NCBI RefSeq assembly: GCF_001598915.1
Contig: NZ_BDAP01000003.1
Span: 310,001 to 374,000 of the forward strand
Reading direction: 5' to 3'
Length of the DNA stretch: 64,000 nucleotides
From: Williamsia muralis NBRC 105860
GTDB taxonomy: Bacteria; Actinomycetota; Actinomycetes; Mycobacteriales; Mycobacteriaceae
Part shown: positions 43,018 to 53,517 of the stretch, piece after piece
How the letters are laid out: every line of letters starts with the position of its first letter
Position numbering within the stretch: position 1 is the first letter of the stretch
The notes under the pieces: generated by a model
The model's input: only the letters and a program-made list of their open reading frames with translations
Database searches by the model: none
What the model was told of the DNA's origin: nothing
Program-made: the position numbers and the translations under genes

Positions 43018-43208
43018 ACTGATGTGCGAGCGCGGGGAAGCTCGTTCGAAAGGCTTACAACACCCGTTTTAGTGGGGGAATGCCGGGGTGGGGGTCGCAA
43101 AAGGCGACGTGCGTGGGTACGGTCGCTTTCGCTGCCTCCCCACAGAGGCGGCCGCCCTCACGCCACCGGCGCGGGGCAGAGAATCACACAGACGAAATCG
43201 GAGGAACC

Positions 43209-43526
43209 GTGGCCCTTCCCCAGTTGACCGATGAGCAGCGCGCCGCTGCATTGGAGAAGGCAGCTGCCGCTCGCCGGGCCCGTGCCGAGCTCAAGGAGCG
43301 CCTGAAGCGAGGCGGCACCGATCTCCAGCAGGTTCTCAAGGATGCCGAGAACGACGAGATCCTGGGCAAGATGAAGGTGTCGGCACTGCTCGAGGCGTTG
43401 CCCAAGGTGGGCAAGGTCAAGGCGCAGGAAATCATGACCGAGCTCGAGATCGCTCCTACCCGCCGTCTGCGCGGGCTGGGTGATCGCCAGAAGAAGGCGC
43501 TGTTGGCCAAGTTCGACTTTGCCTGA
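43209..43526 (+). CDS. mihF: Mycobacterial-type integration host factor (mIHF)
   Basis: 105 residues, exactly the size of the core actinobacterial [21 protein letters not shown], a basic helix [38 protein letters not shown] (helix-two-turn-helix DNA contacts) and the C-terminal [13 protein letters not shown]. It is an essential nucleoid-associated, DNA-bending protein unrelated to HU/IHF of E. coli. GTG 43209 is preceded by GGAGGAA (43200-43206). Followed by gmk and rpoZ as in mycobacteria. Confidence 0.96.
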   Translation: MALPQLTDEQRAAALEKAAAARRARAELKERLKRGGTDLQQVLKDAENDEILGKMKVSALLEALPKVGKVKAQEIMTELEIAPTRRLRGLGDRQKKALLAKFDFA

Positions 43527-43536
43527 TTGCTGCTCA

Positions 43537-44127
43537 GTGAGCCCAGAACAACGACAGAGGGGCCGGCTTCTCGTTTTGGCCGGCCCTTCTGCTGTCGGAA
43601 AGTCCAGCGTGGTCCGGCGGCTGCGCGAACTGTTGCCCGACCTGATGTTCAGCGTCTCTGCGACCACCCGCGCCCCGCGCGCCGGTGAGGTCGACGGACG
43701 CGACTACTTTTTTGTCACCCCGGGTGAGTTCGACCGGTTGATCGCCGACGGCGAACTGCTGGAGTGGGCCGAGATCCACGGGGGACTGCAACGTTCGGGC
43801 ACACCCTCGCGGCCGGTGTTCGAAGCGATGGAGCAGGGTAGGCCCACGCTCGTCGAGGTCGATCTGGCCGGAGCCCGCAACATCAGGGCAGCGGTACCCG
43901 AGGCCGTGACAGTGTTCCTCGCCCCGCCGAGCTGGGACGAACTGGTGTCCCGGCTACGCGGCCGAGGGACCGAATCCGACGAGGTGATCGAGCGGCGACT
44001 GCAGACCGCGAGGGCCGAATTGGACAGTGCAGACGAGTTCGACCACGTCGTGGTGAACGACGAAGTCGACTCGGTGGCCAAGCACTTGGTATCCTTGCTG
44101 GTTGAATCCCATTTGAATAATTCGTAG
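43537..44127 (+). CDS. gmk: Guanylate kinase
   Basis: 196 residues. Phosphorylates GMP to GDP. P-loop GPSAVGKSS (~16-24), GMP-binding [21 protein letters not shown] and [10 protein letters not shown], adenine region [24 protein letters not shown] 43537 is selected because it gives the typical short N-terminus and lies 10 bases after mihF; upstream codons overlap mihF. The ribosome site is weak, so translation may depend on coupling to mihF. Confidence 0.94.
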   Translation: MSPEQRQRGRLLVLAGPSAVGKSSVVRRLRELLPDLMFSVSATTRAPRAGEVDGRDYFFVTPGEFDRLIADGELLEWAEIHGGLQRSGTPSRPVFEAMEQGRPTLVEVDLAGARNIRAAVPEAVTVFLAPPSWDELVSRLRGRGTESDEVIERRLQTARAELDSADEFDHVVVNDEVDSVAKHLVSLLVESHLNNS

Positions 44128-44134
44128 GAGCAAT

Positions 44135-44437
44135 GTGAGCAGCTTGACCACCCCAGACGAGTTCATCGGCGAGGTCGACGCAACCGCGTACGACACACCC
44201 CTGGGCATCACGAACCCGCCGATCGACGAGCTGCTGGAACGCGCTTCTTCGAAGTATGCGCTGGTCATCTACGCCGCCAAGCGTGCGCGTCAGATCAACG
44301 ACTACTACAACCAGCTCGGTGACGGCATCCTCGAGTACGTCGGCCCCCTCGTCGAGCCGGGCCTCCAGGAGAAGCCTCTCTCCATCGCCATGCGCGAGAT
44401 CCACGCGGACCTTCTCGAGCACACCGAAGGCGAGTAG
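44135..44437 (+). CDS. rpoZ: RNA polymerase omega subunit
   Basis: 100 residues. Contains [26 protein letters not shown], the universal omega motif that binds the beta-prime C-terminus, and a C-terminal [22 protein letters not shown]. Helps RNA polymerase assembly. TAGGAG lies 5-10 bases before GTG 44135. Position after gmk is conserved widely in bacteria, often linked with ppGpp control through both proteins. Confidence 0.97.
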   Translation: MSSLTTPDEFIGEVDATAYDTPLGITNPPIDELLERASSKYALVIYAAKRARQINDYYNQLGDGILEYVGPLVEPGLQEKPLSIAMREIHADLLEHTEGE

Positions 44438-44468
44438 CTTCCCCAACCCGGTCCGGAGGCGAGAGTTC

Positions 44469-45746
44469 GTGGGCGAGAACGTCGGTACGACGCGTAAGAA
44501 CATCGTCATCGGGGTCGGTGGCGGCATAGCCGCGTACAAGGTCGGCTCGGTGGTGCGTCACTTCACCGAGGCCGGCCATCACGTGCGTGTCATCCCCACC
44601 GAATCGGCGTTGAAGTTCGTCGGTGCGGCAACATTCGAGGCGCTCAGCGGTAACCCCGTCAGCACCGAGGTGTTCGCCGATGTGCCGCGCGTGCCTCACG
44701 TCCGTCTCGGTCAGGAAGCGGACCTGGTGTTGATCGCGCCGGCGACCGCCGATCTGATGGCTCGCGCTGCGAGTGGGCGAGCCGACGATCTGTTGACGTC
44801 GACGTTGTTGACCGCGCGATGCCCGGTCCTGTTCGTCCCGGCGATGCATACCGAGATGTGGGAGCACCCGGCCACGCAAGCCAATGTGAGCACCCTCCGG
44901 GAGCACGGCGCCACCGTGATGACTCCCGCATCGGGCCGTTTGACCGGTGTCGACACCGGGGCCGGACGTCTGCCCGATCCGCAGGAGATATCGCTGCTGG
45001 GTGAGCTGCTGCTCGATCGTCCCGACGCCCTCCCGTACGACCTCGCCGGGGTCAAGTTCCTGATCAGTGCCGGCGGCACGCGCGAACCCCTCGATCCCGT
45101 CCGCTACCTCGGTAATCGCAGCTCCGGGAAGCAGGGGTACGCCCTCGCCCGTGCCGCTGCCCAGCGAGGGGCTCAGGTGACCATGGTCGCCGGTGCCACC
45201 TCCAACCTGCCCGATCCCGCGGGAGTGGAGATCATCCGCATCGCCACCGCAGCGCAGCTGGCCGATGAGATCGGAAAGCGTGCTCCCGAGACCGACGTGG
45301 TGATCATGGCCGCGGCCGTCGCCGATTTCCGGCCCGTCCAGGTCTCCGACGCCAAGATCAAGAAGTCGGACAGCGGACCGGCCCCCATCGAATTGACCAC
45401 CAATCCGGACATTCTCGCCGGTCTGGTCGCCGCTCGCCGCAGTGGCTCGGTCCCACGGTCGACGGCCATCGTCGGCTTCGCGGCCGAAACCGGCGACCTC
45501 CAGCACGGGGTTCTCGACCACGGCCGGGCAAAACTGGCCCGCAAAGGATGCGACCTCTTGGTCGTCAACGCGGTGGGCGAGGGCAAGGCATTCGGCATGG
45601 ACCACAACACCGGTTGGATCCTGGCCGCAGGGGGCGAAGAAACTGCCCTGCCACTCGGGTCGAAAACACTCATGGCGACCCGAATACTTGACGCGATCAA
45701 CGCTGTACGCACAGATGGTGTTGGCGCAGAAGGTCGATGTCCGTAG
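44469..45746 (+). CDS. coaBC: Bifunctional phosphopantothenoylcysteine decarboxylase / phosphopantothenate-cysteine ligase
   Basis: 425 residues. CoaC flavoprotein domain up to ~185: [21 protein letters not shown], catalytic His in [12 protein letters not shown], and the substrate loop [11 protein letters not shown], where Asn of the common PAMN motif is His, as in mycobacteria. CoaB domain from ~190: [45 protein letters not shown] and KIKK with the conserved lysines. Two consecutive steps of coenzyme A synthesis. GTG 44469 is preceded by GGAGG (44455-44459). Confidence 0.95.
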   Translation: MGENVGTTRKNIVIGVGGGIAAYKVGSVVRHFTEAGHHVRVIPTESALKFVGAATFEALSGNPVSTEVFADVPRVPHVRLGQEADLVLIAPATADLMARAASGRADDLLTSTLLTARCPVLFVPAMHTEMWEHPATQANVSTLREHGATVMTPASGRLTGVDTGAGRLPDPQEISLLGELLLDRPDALPYDLAGVKFLISAGGTREPLDPVRYLGNRSSGKQGYALARAAAQRGAQVTMVAGATSNLPDPAGVEIIRIATAAQLADEIGKRAPETDVVIMAAAVADFRPVQVSDAKIKKSDSGPAPIELTTNPDILAGLVAARRSGSVPRSTAIVGFAAETGDLQHGVLDHGRAKLARKGCDLLVVNAVGEGKAFGMDHNTGWILAAGGEETALPLGSKTLMATRILDAINAVRTDGVGAEGRCP

Positions 45747-45761
45747 CTCGACCCACGTGTG

Positions 45762-45767
45762 TAATTT
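45762..45767 (+). promoter_or_regulatory. Candidate -10 box for metK
   Basis: TAATTT (TANNNT) lies 65 bases before metK in the 85-base gap after coaBC. The leader of ~58 bases is too short for known SAM riboswitch folds. Confidence 0.3.
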
Positions 45768-45831
45768 GAGGTCCGCGGGTAGTCGCGCACCGTACCGAAC
45801 TCTTCAGGACCACCGCCTCCGAGAGGAAAAC

Positions 45832-47040
45832 ATGACCGATACCCGTTTGTTCACCAGCGAGTCCGTCACCGAGGGTCATCCCGACAAGATCTGTGACGCG
45901 ATCAGCGACTCGATCCTCGACGCGCTGCTGACCGAGGATCCGCGTGCCCGGGTTGCGGTGGAGACCCTGGTCACCACCGGTCAGGTCCATGTGGCAGGTG
46001 AGGTGAACACGACGGCGTACGCCGACATCCCCAAGATCGTGCGCGAGAAGGTCTTGGAGATCGGCTACGACTCGTCGGCCAAGGGATTCGACGGCAACTC
46101 CTGCGGTGTCAACGTCGCCATCGGCGCGCAGTCCCCGGAGATCGCCCAGGGTGTCGACAACGCGTATGAGTCGCGCGTGGAAGGCATCACCGAGGACGAG
46201 ATCGCTCGCCAGGGTGCCGGCGACCAGGGACTGATGTTCGGATACGCGACCAACGAGACCCCTGAGTTCATGCCGGTTCCGATCGCGCTTGCTCACCGTC
46301 TCGCCCGTCGCCTCACCGAGGTACGTAAAGAAGGTGTGCTGCCGTACCTGCGTCCGGACGGAAAGACCCAGGTCACCATCGAATACAACGGTGACAAGCC
46401 GGTCCGCCTCGACACCGTGGTGGTCTCCACCCAGCACGCCGCCGACATCGACCTCGAGAACCTCCTCACCCCCGACATCCGCAGCAAGGTGTTGGATTCG
46501 GTGTTCGCCGATCTCGATCTGCCGTTCCTCAACACCGATGATGTCCGTCTGCTGGTCAACCCGACCGGCAAGTTCGTCCTCGGTGGGCCCATGGGCGACG
46601 CCGGACTCACCGGGCGCAAGATCATCGTCGACACCTACGGCGGCATGGCCCGTCACGGTGGCGGCGCCTTCTCGGGCAAGGACCCGTCGAAGGTCGACCG
46701 CAGTGCTGCATACGCCATGCGCTGGGTCGCCAAGAACGCAATCGCGGCAGGTCTGGCCGGTCGTATCGAGGTGCAGGTCGCCTACGCCATCGGCAAGGCT
46801 GCCCCCGTGGGCCTGTTCGTCGAGACCTTCGGCACAGAGACCGTCGACCCTGCCAAGATCCAGTCGGCCATCTCCGAGGTGTTCGACCTGCGTCCGGGCG
46901 CGATCATCCGCGACCTCGACCTGCTTCGGCCGATCTACGCCCCGACCGCCGCCTACGGACATTTCGGTCGCACCGACATCGATCTGCCGTGGGAGCACAC
47001 CGACCGGGCCGACAAGCTGAAGGCTGCTGCCGGCGCGTGA
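45832..47040 (+). CDS. metK: S-adenosylmethionine synthetase
   Basis: 402 residues. Makes SAM from methionine and ATP. Methionine/ATP motifs [16 protein letters not shown] (~11-26), [12 protein letters not shown] (~128), and the P-loop-like [20 protein letters not shown]-terminal ALRP-type block [24 protein letters not shown] 45832 has GAGAGGAAA just upstream. Its stop overlaps priA GTG (GTGA). Confidence 0.98.
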   Translation: MTDTRLFTSESVTEGHPDKICDAISDSILDALLTEDPRARVAVETLVTTGQVHVAGEVNTTAYADIPKIVREKVLEIGYDSSAKGFDGNSCGVNVAIGAQSPEIAQGVDNAYESRVEGITEDEIARQGAGDQGLMFGYATNETPEFMPVPIALAHRLARRLTEVRKEGVLPYLRPDGKTQVTIEYNGDKPVRLDTVVVSTQHAADIDLENLLTPDIRSKVLDSVFADLDLPFLNTDDVRLLVNPTGKFVLGGPMGDAGLTGRKIIVDTYGGMARHGGGAFSGKDPSKVDRSAAYAMRWVAKNAIAAGLAGRIEVQVAYAIGKAAPVGLFVETFGTETVDPAKIQSAISEVFDLRPGAIIRDLDLLRPIYAPTAAYGHFGRTDIDLPWEHTDRADKLKAAAGA

Positions 47041-49073
47041 AACCAGAGCGGCAGCTCGCACCTGAACTGCCGGTCGCGCGTGTTCTGCCGATGCTCGGGC
47101 TGGCCCATCTGGACCGGCCGTTCGATTACCAGGTACAAGATGCCCAGCACCTGGACGCCCAGCCGGGTGTCCGGGTGCGGGTGCGTTTTTCCGGCCGTCT
47201 CGTCGACGGGTACATACTCGACCGCATCGAGGCCAGCGACCATCCCGGCAAGCTCGGGTGGCTCGAGAGGGTGGTGTCGCCCGAACCGGTTCTGACCCCG
47301 GAGTTGGCCACGCTGGCGCGGGCGGTCGCCGATCGGTACGCGGGCACCATGACAGATGTTCTGCGGCTGGCCATCCCGCCTCGCCATGCGCGCACCGAGC
47401 AGACCGTGGGTGCCCCGCCAGGCACCCCCAGGCCCCCGACCGTCGATGTAGACGGATGGAAACCATACGAGCATGCAGAGTCGTACCTTGCTGCTGTCGC
47501 TGATGGCAAAGCCGCGCGGGCGGCATGGCAGGCGGTGCCCGGGGAGGACTGGCCCCGGCGACTGGCCGAACTCGCATGCCACACGGTGATCGCCGGCCGC
47601 AGCGCCATCATCGTGGTGCCCGACCAGCGCGATCTGGTACGGCTCGAAGCAGCGTGCGAGCCGATCTTGGGCGACCGGGTGGTGTCGTTGTCCGCGGGAT
47701 TGGGCCCTTCGGCACGGTATCGGCGGTGGTTGCGAGCACTGCGCGGGCAGGCCTCGGTGGTGATCGGCACCCGGAGCGCAGTGTTCACGCCGATTCCCGA
47801 CCTCGGACTGATCTGTGTGTGGGACGACGGGGACGACAGCCTGTGCGATCCCCGTGCGCCGTATCCACATACCCGCGAAGTGGCGGTCCTGCGGTCGCAC
47901 AGCGACAAATGCGCACTGGTCCTCGGTGGTGTCGCTCGTACGGCCGAGACCCAAGCCCTCGTCGATGCCGGCTGGGCTCACGACCTCACCGCGTCACGTT
48001 CGGTCGTCCGTGAACGATCCCCCCGCATCTCGGCCCTCTCCGATGAGGACAACCGGGTGGCCCGTGATCCGCTTGCTCGCTCGGCCCGGATCCCGGCCGT
48101 CGCGTTCGATGCGGCCCGCGCCGCCGTGGCCGCCGACGCCCCGGTGCTCTTCAGCGTGCCCAGGCGCGGTTATCTACCGTCGCTGGCCTGTGAACGGTGC
48201 CGTTCGCATGTACGTTGCCGTCGATGCCACGGACCGATGCAGGCAGACGGCCCGATGCCGACCGATGGTGCCGGGCCCGACAGCAACTCGGTGGGTTTGT
48301 TGAGCTGCCGGTGGTGTGGTCATCCCGATGCCGACTTCCGCTGCATCGAATGCGGTTTCACGAAGGTGAGGGCGCTGACGACGGGGGCTCGCCGGACGGC
48401 CGAAGAACTGGGCCGCGCATTTCCGGGGGTTCCCGTCCTGACCTCGGGCGGAGACAAGATCGTCGACAGCATCGGCAGCGGTCCCCGTGTTGTGGTCAGT
48501 ACCCCAGGCGCCGAGCCCGTTGCCGAAGACGGTTACGGCGCCGCCATCTTGCTGGACACGTGGGCGCAGCTCGATCGCACCGAACTGCGAGCCGGCGAGG
48601 AGGCGGTTCGGCGCTGGCTGTCCGCCGCCATGCTCGTACGTCCCCACGGACGTGGGGGAGCAGTGGTGATCGTCGCCGACGCGGGTCTCGGCCCGGTCCA
48701 GTCGGTGATCCGTTGGGACCCCGTCGGCTTCGCGGAGAACGAGGTGGCGCAGCGGACCGAACTCGGGTTCCCGCCTGCGGTCACGATGGCCTCGATCGAC
48801 GGCGCCGGTCCGGCCATCGTCGCCTTTGCCGAAACCGTCCACCTCCCGCCGGGTGGTGAGGTGCTGGGTCCGGTGGAACTACCCGCCGGCGTGCGGTTGC
48901 CCTCTGGCCTCAATCGCGACGAGATCTCCGACCCGCAACGAATACTGCTGCGGTGTAAAAGATCTCAAGGTCGAGAACTGGCTGCGGCGCTCCATGCAGC
49001 GCAGGTCGGCCGGAATGCACAACACGATTCACAGCCGATCAGGGTGCAGATGGATCCGCCCACCATCAGCTGA
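47037..49073 (+). CDS. priA: Primosomal protein N' (PriA) lacking helicase motifs
   Basis: 678 residues. N-terminal 3'-DNA-binding domain ([37 protein letters not shown]) and eight zinc-binding cysteines in [17 protein letters not shown] and [21 protein letters not shown] (~384-445). The normal Walker A (GxTGSGKTE) is missing: the aligned stretch reads [19 protein letters not shown], and the DEEH box is CVWDDGDD. This loss is known for actinobacterial PriA proteins, which are thought not to be active helicases but still help replication restart. GTG start overlaps metK stop. Confidence 0.9.
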   Translation: MKPERQLAPELPVARVLPMLGLAHLDRPFDYQVQDAQHLDAQPGVRVRVRFSGRLVDGYILDRIEASDHPGKLGWLERVVSPEPVLTPELATLARAVADRYAGTMTDVLRLAIPPRHARTEQTVGAPPGTPRPPTVDVDGWKPYEHAESYLAAVADGKAARAAWQAVPGEDWPRRLAELACHTVIAGRSAIIVVPDQRDLVRLEAACEPILGDRVVSLSAGLGPSARYRRWLRALRGQASVVIGTRSAVFTPIPDLGLICVWDDGDDSLCDPRAPYPHTREVAVLRSHSDKCALVLGGVARTAETQALVDAGWAHDLTASRSVVRERSPRISALSDEDNRVARDPLARSARIPAVAFDAARAAVAADAPVLFSVPRRGYLPSLACERCRSHVRCRRCHGPMQADGPMPTDGAGPDSNSVGLLSCRWCGHPDADFRCIECGFTKVRALTTGARRTAEELGRAFPGVPVLTSGGDKIVDSIGSGPRVVVSTPGAEPVAEDGYGAAILLDTWAQLDRTELRAGEEAVRRWLSAAMLVRPHGRGGAVVIVADAGLGPVQSVIRWDPVGFAENEVAQRTELGFPPAVTMASIDGAGPAIVAFAETVHLPPGGEVLGPVELPAGVRLPSGLNRDEISDPQRILLRCKRSQGRELAAALHAAQVGRNAQHDSQPIRVQMDPPTIS

Positions 49074-49142
49074 GGCTTCTGGGTGGCTAGGCTGTTGGTC
49101 GGCCGCGAACACGCGGACAGAACTCGGAGATTGGGGTACTAC

Positions 49143-50078
49143 ATGCGGGTGGTGTTCGCAGGCACGCCCGAACCCGCGGTTGCGTCTCTCGAGGCGTTGA
49201 TCGAGTCGCCCCGCCATGAGGTCGTGGGCGTGATCAGCCGGCCCGACGCAGCAGCGGGCCGGGGACGGAAGATCACCCGGTCACCGGTGGCTGCCCTCGC
49301 CGACGAGCACGCCATCCCCGTGATCACCCCGCGAAGGCTCAAAGATCCCGAGGCTGTCGAGCAATTACGCGAGTGGGCGCCCGAGTGCGCCCCGGTGGTG
49401 GCCTACGGCGGATTGGTGCCGCCGGAGCTGCTGGATCTTCCCACCCACGGCTGGGTCAATCTGCATTTCTCGTTGTTGCCGTCATGGCGCGGCGCTGCAC
49501 CGGTGCAGGCGGCGATCGCTGCGGGCGACGAGATGACCGGCGCCAGTACCTTCCGGCTCGAAGCAGGCCTCGACACCGGCCCGGTCTTCGGCGTGGTGAC
49601 CGAACGGATCCGCGACACCGACACCGCCGGCGACCTGCTGGGTCGGCTGTCCGAGACAGGGGCGCACCTGCTGGTGACCACCCTCGACGGCATCGAGGAC
49701 GGCTACCTGGAAGCCAAACCGCAACCGGCCGACGGCATCAGCACGGCTCCGAAGATCACCATCGACGACGCACGCATTCGCTGGGACCTACCGGCGCACC
49801 TGATCGATCGGCACATCCGGGCGATGACACCCCACCCGGGTGCCTGGACCACGCTGGATGATCTGCGGGTCAAGGTGTTACGCGCGTCGATGGTCACCGA
49901 CCCGGTCGATGTGACGCCGGCACCGGGCGAGCTGGCCGTGACGAAGAAGGCCCTGTACGTGGGTACCAAGACGGTGCCGATTCGACTCGATTCAGTTCAG
50001 CCGCAAGGCAAAAAAGCAATGGCCGGTCCCGACTGGGCGCGCGGGGCCAGGCTCACCGATGGACAGGCACTCACATGA
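49143..50078 (+). CDS. fmt: Methionyl-tRNA formyltransferase
   Basis: 311 residues. Formylates initiator Met-tRNA. Formyl-transferase core: [30 protein letters not shown], Asn/His in [19 protein letters not shown] (~106-124) and Asp in LDTGPVFG; C-terminal OB domain from ~205. ATG 49143 gives the family [10 protein letters not shown] start. Its stop overlaps rsmB. Confidence 0.96.
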   Translation: MRVVFAGTPEPAVASLEALIESPRHEVVGVISRPDAAAGRGRKITRSPVAALADEHAIPVITPRRLKDPEAVEQLREWAPECAPVVAYGGLVPPELLDLPTHGWVNLHFSLLPSWRGAAPVQAAIAAGDEMTGASTFRLEAGLDTGPVFGVVTERIRDTDTAGDLLGRLSETGAHLLVTTLDGIEDGYLEAKPQPADGISTAPKITIDDARIRWDLPAHLIDRHIRAMTPHPGAWTTLDDLRVKVLRASMVTDPVDVTPAPGELAVTKKALYVGTKTVPIRLDSVQPQGKKAMAGPDWARGARLTDGQALT

Positions 50079-51442
50079 ACCGCCCCGTTGACGATCAGGA
50101 ACACACCCCGATAGATCCGGCCCGGCAGGCTGCCGTGGAGGTGCTGGCCGCTGTGCGTGAGCGCGACGCCTACGCCAACCTGGTACTGCCGAAGATGTTG
50201 CGGGACCGCAAGATCACCGGCCGCGACGCTGCCCTGGCCACCGAACTGACCTACGGCACCAGCCGTGCGGTGGGGTTGCTCGACCAGATCATCTCCGACG
50301 TCGCGAAAAGGCCCGTCGAGGAGATCGACGGGGCGGTCCTCGATGTGCTGCGGTTGGGTGCATACCAACTGTTGCGGACGCGGATCGGCGCGCATGCCGC
50401 CGTCTCGACGTCGGTGGATCTGGTCCGGTCCCGCGCCGGTCACGGACCTGTGGGTTTCGCAAACGCAGTGTTGCGCAAGATCTCTCAGCGCACCGAAGAG
50501 CTGTGGGTGGACGCGCTCGCACCGTCGATCAGTGAAGACCTCGTCGGTCATCTGGCATTTCAGTACGCTCATCCGCGCTGGATCGCCGAGGTGTTCGACG
50601 ACGCGCTCGGTGGTTCGGCGGGTGCTCTGCAGGCCGCTCTGGCTGCGGACGACGAACGCCCGTCGACCCATCTGGTCGCCCGGCCGGGCATGATCACCGC
50701 CGACGAACTCGCCGCCGTCACGGGAGGTGACGTGGGCCGCTACTCGCCCTACTGCGTGTACCTCGACAGCGGCGATCCAGGCGACATCGAACCGATCCGT
50801 GAAGGTCTGGCCGGCGTCCAGGACGAAGGCAGTCAGTTGGTGGCCCGCGCGTTGGCGATCGCTCCTCTCGACGGCGACGACGCCGGTCGATGGCTTGATC
50901 TGTGCGCCGGTCCTGGTGGCAAGGCGGCCTTGCTCGGCGCTCTTGCCGACATAGACGGTGCACGGGTGACCGCGGTCGAGAAAGCCCCGCACCGTGCCGA
51001 ATTGATCCGTAAGGCGACCCGGGAGCTACCCGTCGACGTGATCGTCGGCGACGGGCGTGACCCAGGCCTGGCGCCCGGGTTCGACCGTGTGCTGGTGGAC
51101 GCCCCGTGCACCGGTCTCGGTGCCCTCCGGCGCCGGCCAGAGGCCCGGTGGCGACGCAACCCAGGTGACGTTCCCGATCTCGTCGCGCTGCAGAAGGAGT
51201 TGCTCGCGTCGGCCGTGGACCAGCTGCGGCCGGGTGGCGTGGTGGTCTACTCCACGTGCTCACCACACCCGGCCGAAACCCGCGAGGTGGCGGATTGGGC
51301 GATCGCCGAGTTGCCGGTGACCGCACTGGACACCCGTGACCTGGTACCCGTGGACGATCTGACCGGAGGGCCGTATGTGCAGCTCTGGCCTCACCTGCAC
51401 GGCACCGACGCCATGTTCTTCGCGGCGCTCCGCAAGAACTGA
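50075..51442 (+). CDS. rsmB: 16S rRNA (cytosine967-C5)-methyltransferase
   Basis: 455 residues. N-terminal NusB-like RNA-binding domain ([27 protein letters not shown]), then SAM-binding methyltransferase with [17 protein letters not shown] (~273-289), [18 protein letters not shown], and the catalytic Cys in [11 protein letters not shown] (~394). Methylates 16S rRNA. Paired with fmt by a 4-base overlap as in many bacteria. Confidence 0.95.
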   Translation: MNRPVDDQEHTPIDPARQAAVEVLAAVRERDAYANLVLPKMLRDRKITGRDAALATELTYGTSRAVGLLDQIISDVAKRPVEEIDGAVLDVLRLGAYQLLRTRIGAHAAVSTSVDLVRSRAGHGPVGFANAVLRKISQRTEELWVDALAPSISEDLVGHLAFQYAHPRWIAEVFDDALGGSAGALQAALAADDERPSTHLVARPGMITADELAAVTGGDVGRYSPYCVYLDSGDPGDIEPIREGLAGVQDEGSQLVARALAIAPLDGDDAGRWLDLCAGPGGKAALLGALADIDGARVTAVEKAPHRAELIRKATRELPVDVIVGDGRDPGLAPGFDRVLVDAPCTGLGALRRRPEARWRRNPGDVPDLVALQKELLASAVDQLRPGGVVVYSTCSPHPAETREVADWAIAELPVTALDTRDLVPVDDLTGGPYVQLWPHLHGTDAMFFAALRKN

Positions 51443-51482
51443 TCGGCGGGATACGACACGCCAAAACGCGTGCGCAGCAGTC

Positions 51483-51494
51483 CGGACCGGTCCG
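51483..51494. repeat. 12-base perfect palindrome upstream of rpe
   Basis: CGGACCGGTCCG is a perfect palindrome ending directly before a candidate -35 (TTGGGT, 51495-51500), itself 18 bases from the TAGGAT -10 box. The location suits a regulator site; no known factor assigned. Confidence 0.35.
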
Positions 51495-51518
51495 TTGGGT
51501 TGGGTCTCGGCCCGACAT

Positions 51519-51524
51519 TAGGAT
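51519..51524 (+). promoter_or_regulatory. Candidate -10 box for leaderless rpe-ribD mRNA
   Basis: TAGGAT (TANNNT) is followed by GACTGC (6 bases) and ATG 51531. There is no ribosome site, which fits a leaderless transcript. Confidence 0.55.
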
Positions 51525-51530
51525 GACTGC

Positions 51531-52199
51531 ATGTCGAATCAGCCGATGATCGCGCCGTCCATCCTGTCCGCCGACTTCGCCAGGCTCGGAGCCGAAGCAG
51601 ATGCGGTGACCGGCGCCGATTGGCTACACGTCGATGTGATGGATGGTCACTTCGTCCCGAACCTCACTCTCGGCCTACCGGTGGTGCAAAGCCTGCTCAA
51701 GAGCACGGACATCCCGATCGACTGCCACCTGATGATCGAGGACCCGAAGCGGTGGGCCCCAGGTTATGCCGAGGCGGGGGCACACAACGTCACCTTTCAC
51801 GCGGAGGCCACCGACGATCCCGTGGCCGTGGGGCGCGACATCCGGGCCGCCGGCGCGAAGGCGGGTCTGAGTATCAAACCCGGCACGTCCCTCGACCCGT
51901 ACCTCGAGATCCTCAGAGAGTTCGACACGTTGCTGGTGATGAGCGTGGAACCCGGTTTCGGCGGGCAGTCGTTCATCCCTGACGTGCTCGACAAGGTCCG
52001 GCGCATCCGCAAGCTCGTCGATTCCGGTGAATTGCGGGTGCTCGTCGAGATCGACGGGGGCATCAACGCAGACACCATCGAACAAGCGGCCGCAGCCGGT
52101 GTCGACTGTTTTGTTGCGGGGTCGGCGGTCTACGGGGCCGATGATCCCGCGCAAGCCGTCGAATCGCTTCGCGCACAGGCGCTCAGCGCTCGACAGTGA
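51531..52199 (+). CDS. rpe: Ribulose-phosphate 3-epimerase
   Basis: 222 residues, TIM-barrel. Interconverts ribulose 5-phosphate and xylulose 5-phosphate. Metal ligands in [18 protein letters not shown] (~29-46), [28 protein letters not shown] and [10 protein letters not shown]. Its stop overlaps ribD (GTGA). Ribulose 5-phosphate is also a riboflavin precursor through the DHBP synthase of ribBA, which may explain the linkage. Confidence 0.97.
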   Translation: MSNQPMIAPSILSADFARLGAEADAVTGADWLHVDVMDGHFVPNLTLGLPVVQSLLKSTDIPIDCHLMIEDPKRWAPGYAEAGAHNVTFHAEATDDPVAVGRDIRAAGAKAGLSIKPGTSLDPYLEILREFDTLLVMSVEPGFGGQSFIPDVLDKVRRIRKLVDSGELRVLVEIDGGINADTIEQAAAAGVDCFVAGSAVYGADDPAQAVESLRAQALSARQ

Positions 52200-53227
52200 C
52201 GAGCGCCGAGACTCCCGTGACCGGACCTGTCTCAGCGGCGATGCACCGCGCGATGAGTGAATCGCTCGGCGCGCGCGGACTGAGCACGCCGAACCCGCCG
52301 GTCGGCGCGGTGATCCTGGACGCCGACGGAAACGTCGCCGGGGTCGGACACACCAGGGAGGCCGGGGGCCCGCACGCCGAGGTGGTCGCTCTCGGGCAGG
52401 CAGGAGACAGAGCTGCGGGTGGGACCGCCGTGGTGACCCTCGAGCCGTGCAACCACACCGGGCGAACCGGGCCGTGTTCTGAGGCACTGATCGCCGCAGG
52501 CATCAGAGTTGTCCATTACGCGGTCGCCGACCCCAACCCCGTTGCCACGGGAGGACACCAACGACTCGAGGCTGCGGGTCTCGAAGTGCACGGCGGCGTG
52601 TGCGCCGACACGGTTGCCGCCGGCCCCCTGCGCGAATGGTTGTTCCGTCAGGAGCACGGCCGTCCGATGGTGACCGCCAAGTTCGCCGCATCCGTCGACG
52701 GACGGGTCGCTGCGCCCGACGGCTCGAGCCAGTGGATCACGGGTCCGGCTGCGCGCGAGCGTGTGCACGACGAGCGTGCGCAGATCGACGCGATCGTGGT
52801 CGGCACGGGCACCGTACTGGCCGACGACCCGAGTCTCACCGCGAGGTACCCCGACGGCTCACTCCGCGAACACCAGCCACTGCGAGTGGTTGTCGGATCG
52901 TCGGCCATCCCGCCACAGGCCAAGGTGTTCGACGGTCGAGCGCGCACCATCCGCATTCGTGAGCACGAACCGGCAGCCGTGGTGGAGGCCCTGGCCGAGC
53001 TGAGCAATGTGCAGATCGAGGGCGGATCACGGTTGCTCGGTGCGTTCTTCGCGGCGGGTCTGGTCGACCGGGTGCAGGCCTATGTCGCCCCGCTGGTGAT
53101 CGGCGGGGGACTCGCGGCGATCACGGACGACACGGTCACCACCCTGCAGCAGGCGAGGCGATTTTCGACCGATCGTGTGGAGACACTCGGAGACGACGTT
53201 CTGCTCACCCTGACCGCAACCCGCTGA
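52196..53227 (+). CDS. ribD: Bifunctional riboflavin deaminase/reductase RibD
   Basis: 343 residues. Deaminase domain (1-150) with zinc motifs HAEVVAL (~61) and [15 protein letters not shown] (~81-95), then reductase domain (from ~155) with [32 protein letters not shown] and the C-terminal [18 protein letters not shown]. It performs deamination and reduction of the early pyrimidine intermediates in riboflavin synthesis. GTG overlaps rpe stop. It lies before the FMN riboswitch and therefore is not under its control. Confidence 0.95.
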   Translation: MTSAETPVTGPVSAAMHRAMSESLGARGLSTPNPPVGAVILDADGNVAGVGHTREAGGPHAEVVALGQAGDRAAGGTAVVTLEPCNHTGRTGPCSEALIAAGIRVVHYAVADPNPVATGGHQRLEAAGLEVHGGVCADTVAAGPLREWLFRQEHGRPMVTAKFAASVDGRVAAPDGSSQWITGPAARERVHDERAQIDAIVVGTGTVLADDPSLTARYPDGSLREHQPLRVVVGSSAIPPQAKVFDGRARTIRIREHEPAAVVEALAELSNVQIEGGSRLLGAFFAAGLVDRVQAYVAPLVIGGGLAAITDDTVTTLQQARRFSTDRVETLGDDVLLTLTATR

Positions 53228-53276
53228 CCGGCCATTTCATGGTCTTCTCGCTGGTCAGCGGGATCGATGGATGTGC

Positions 53277-53282
53277 TAACTT
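53277..53282 (+). promoter_or_regulatory. Extended -10 promoter before the FMN riboswitch
   Basis: TGCTAACTT holds TAACTT (TANNNT) with TG one base upstream (53274-53275). The predicted transcript start near 53289 is a few bases before the riboswitch, so ribE-ribBA-ribH get their own FMN-controlled mRNA. Confidence 0.55.
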
Positions 53283-53293
53283 CGTAAGTGGAA

Positions 53294-53444
53294 GTTCTCG
53301 GGGCGGGGTGCGATTCCCCACCGGCGGTAATCGTGGGCGACAGTTCGCCTGCGGAGCCCGCGAGCGCCCGCATCACCCGATGCGGGGTCAGCAGATTCCG
53401 GTGAGATTCCGGAGCCGACGGTGATAGTCCGGATGAAAGAGAAC
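53294..53444 (+). ncRNA. FMN riboswitch (RFN element)
   Basis: All conserved RFN segments appear in order: TCGGGGCGGGGTG...GATTCCCCACCGGCGGTAAT near 53298-53331, AGCCCGCGAGCG (53356-53367), GGTCAGCAGATTCCGGTGAG (53386-53405), GATTCCGGAGCCGACGGT (53404-53421) and GATAGTCCGGATGAAAGAGAAC (up to 53444). It senses FMN in the mRNA leader of ribE. The 73 bases between it and ribE have no T-run terminator; short stems such as TCGC/GCGA lie just before the ribosome site GAGGAG, so control is more likely at translation initiation. Confidence 0.95.
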
Positions 53445-53517
53445 ACCACGGCCGGTCCGATGGATCGGCACGTGCGACGCCGCCCTGAGATCGCAGCAGC
53501 GATGTGAGGAGTTGGCG

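Larger units (their letters stand above)
42713..43208. other. 496-base intergenic regulatory region between hydrolase and mihF
   Basis: No convincing gene is visible; frames here are short, with no ribosome sites and unusual composition. The stretch is noticeably less GC-rich than its surroundings around 42840-43080. It should contain the promoter of the minus hydrolase gene and that of mihF-gmk-rpoZ, plus the Crp/GlxR-like site and small palindrome listed separately. Confidence 0.7.

Noticed and set aside
42748-43022. Short plus-strand frames in the gap before mihF
   Set aside because: No ribosome sites, irregular composition, and overlapping each other; the stretch looks regulatory.
45747-45831. 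Possible SAM riboswitch before metK
   Set aside because: The gap is only 85 bases and shows none of the conserved SAM-I, SAM-II or SAM-IV blocks.
53239-53424. 61-codon frame over the FMN riboswitch
   Set aside because: The sequence is explained by the conserved RFN aptamer; the frame has no ribosome site.
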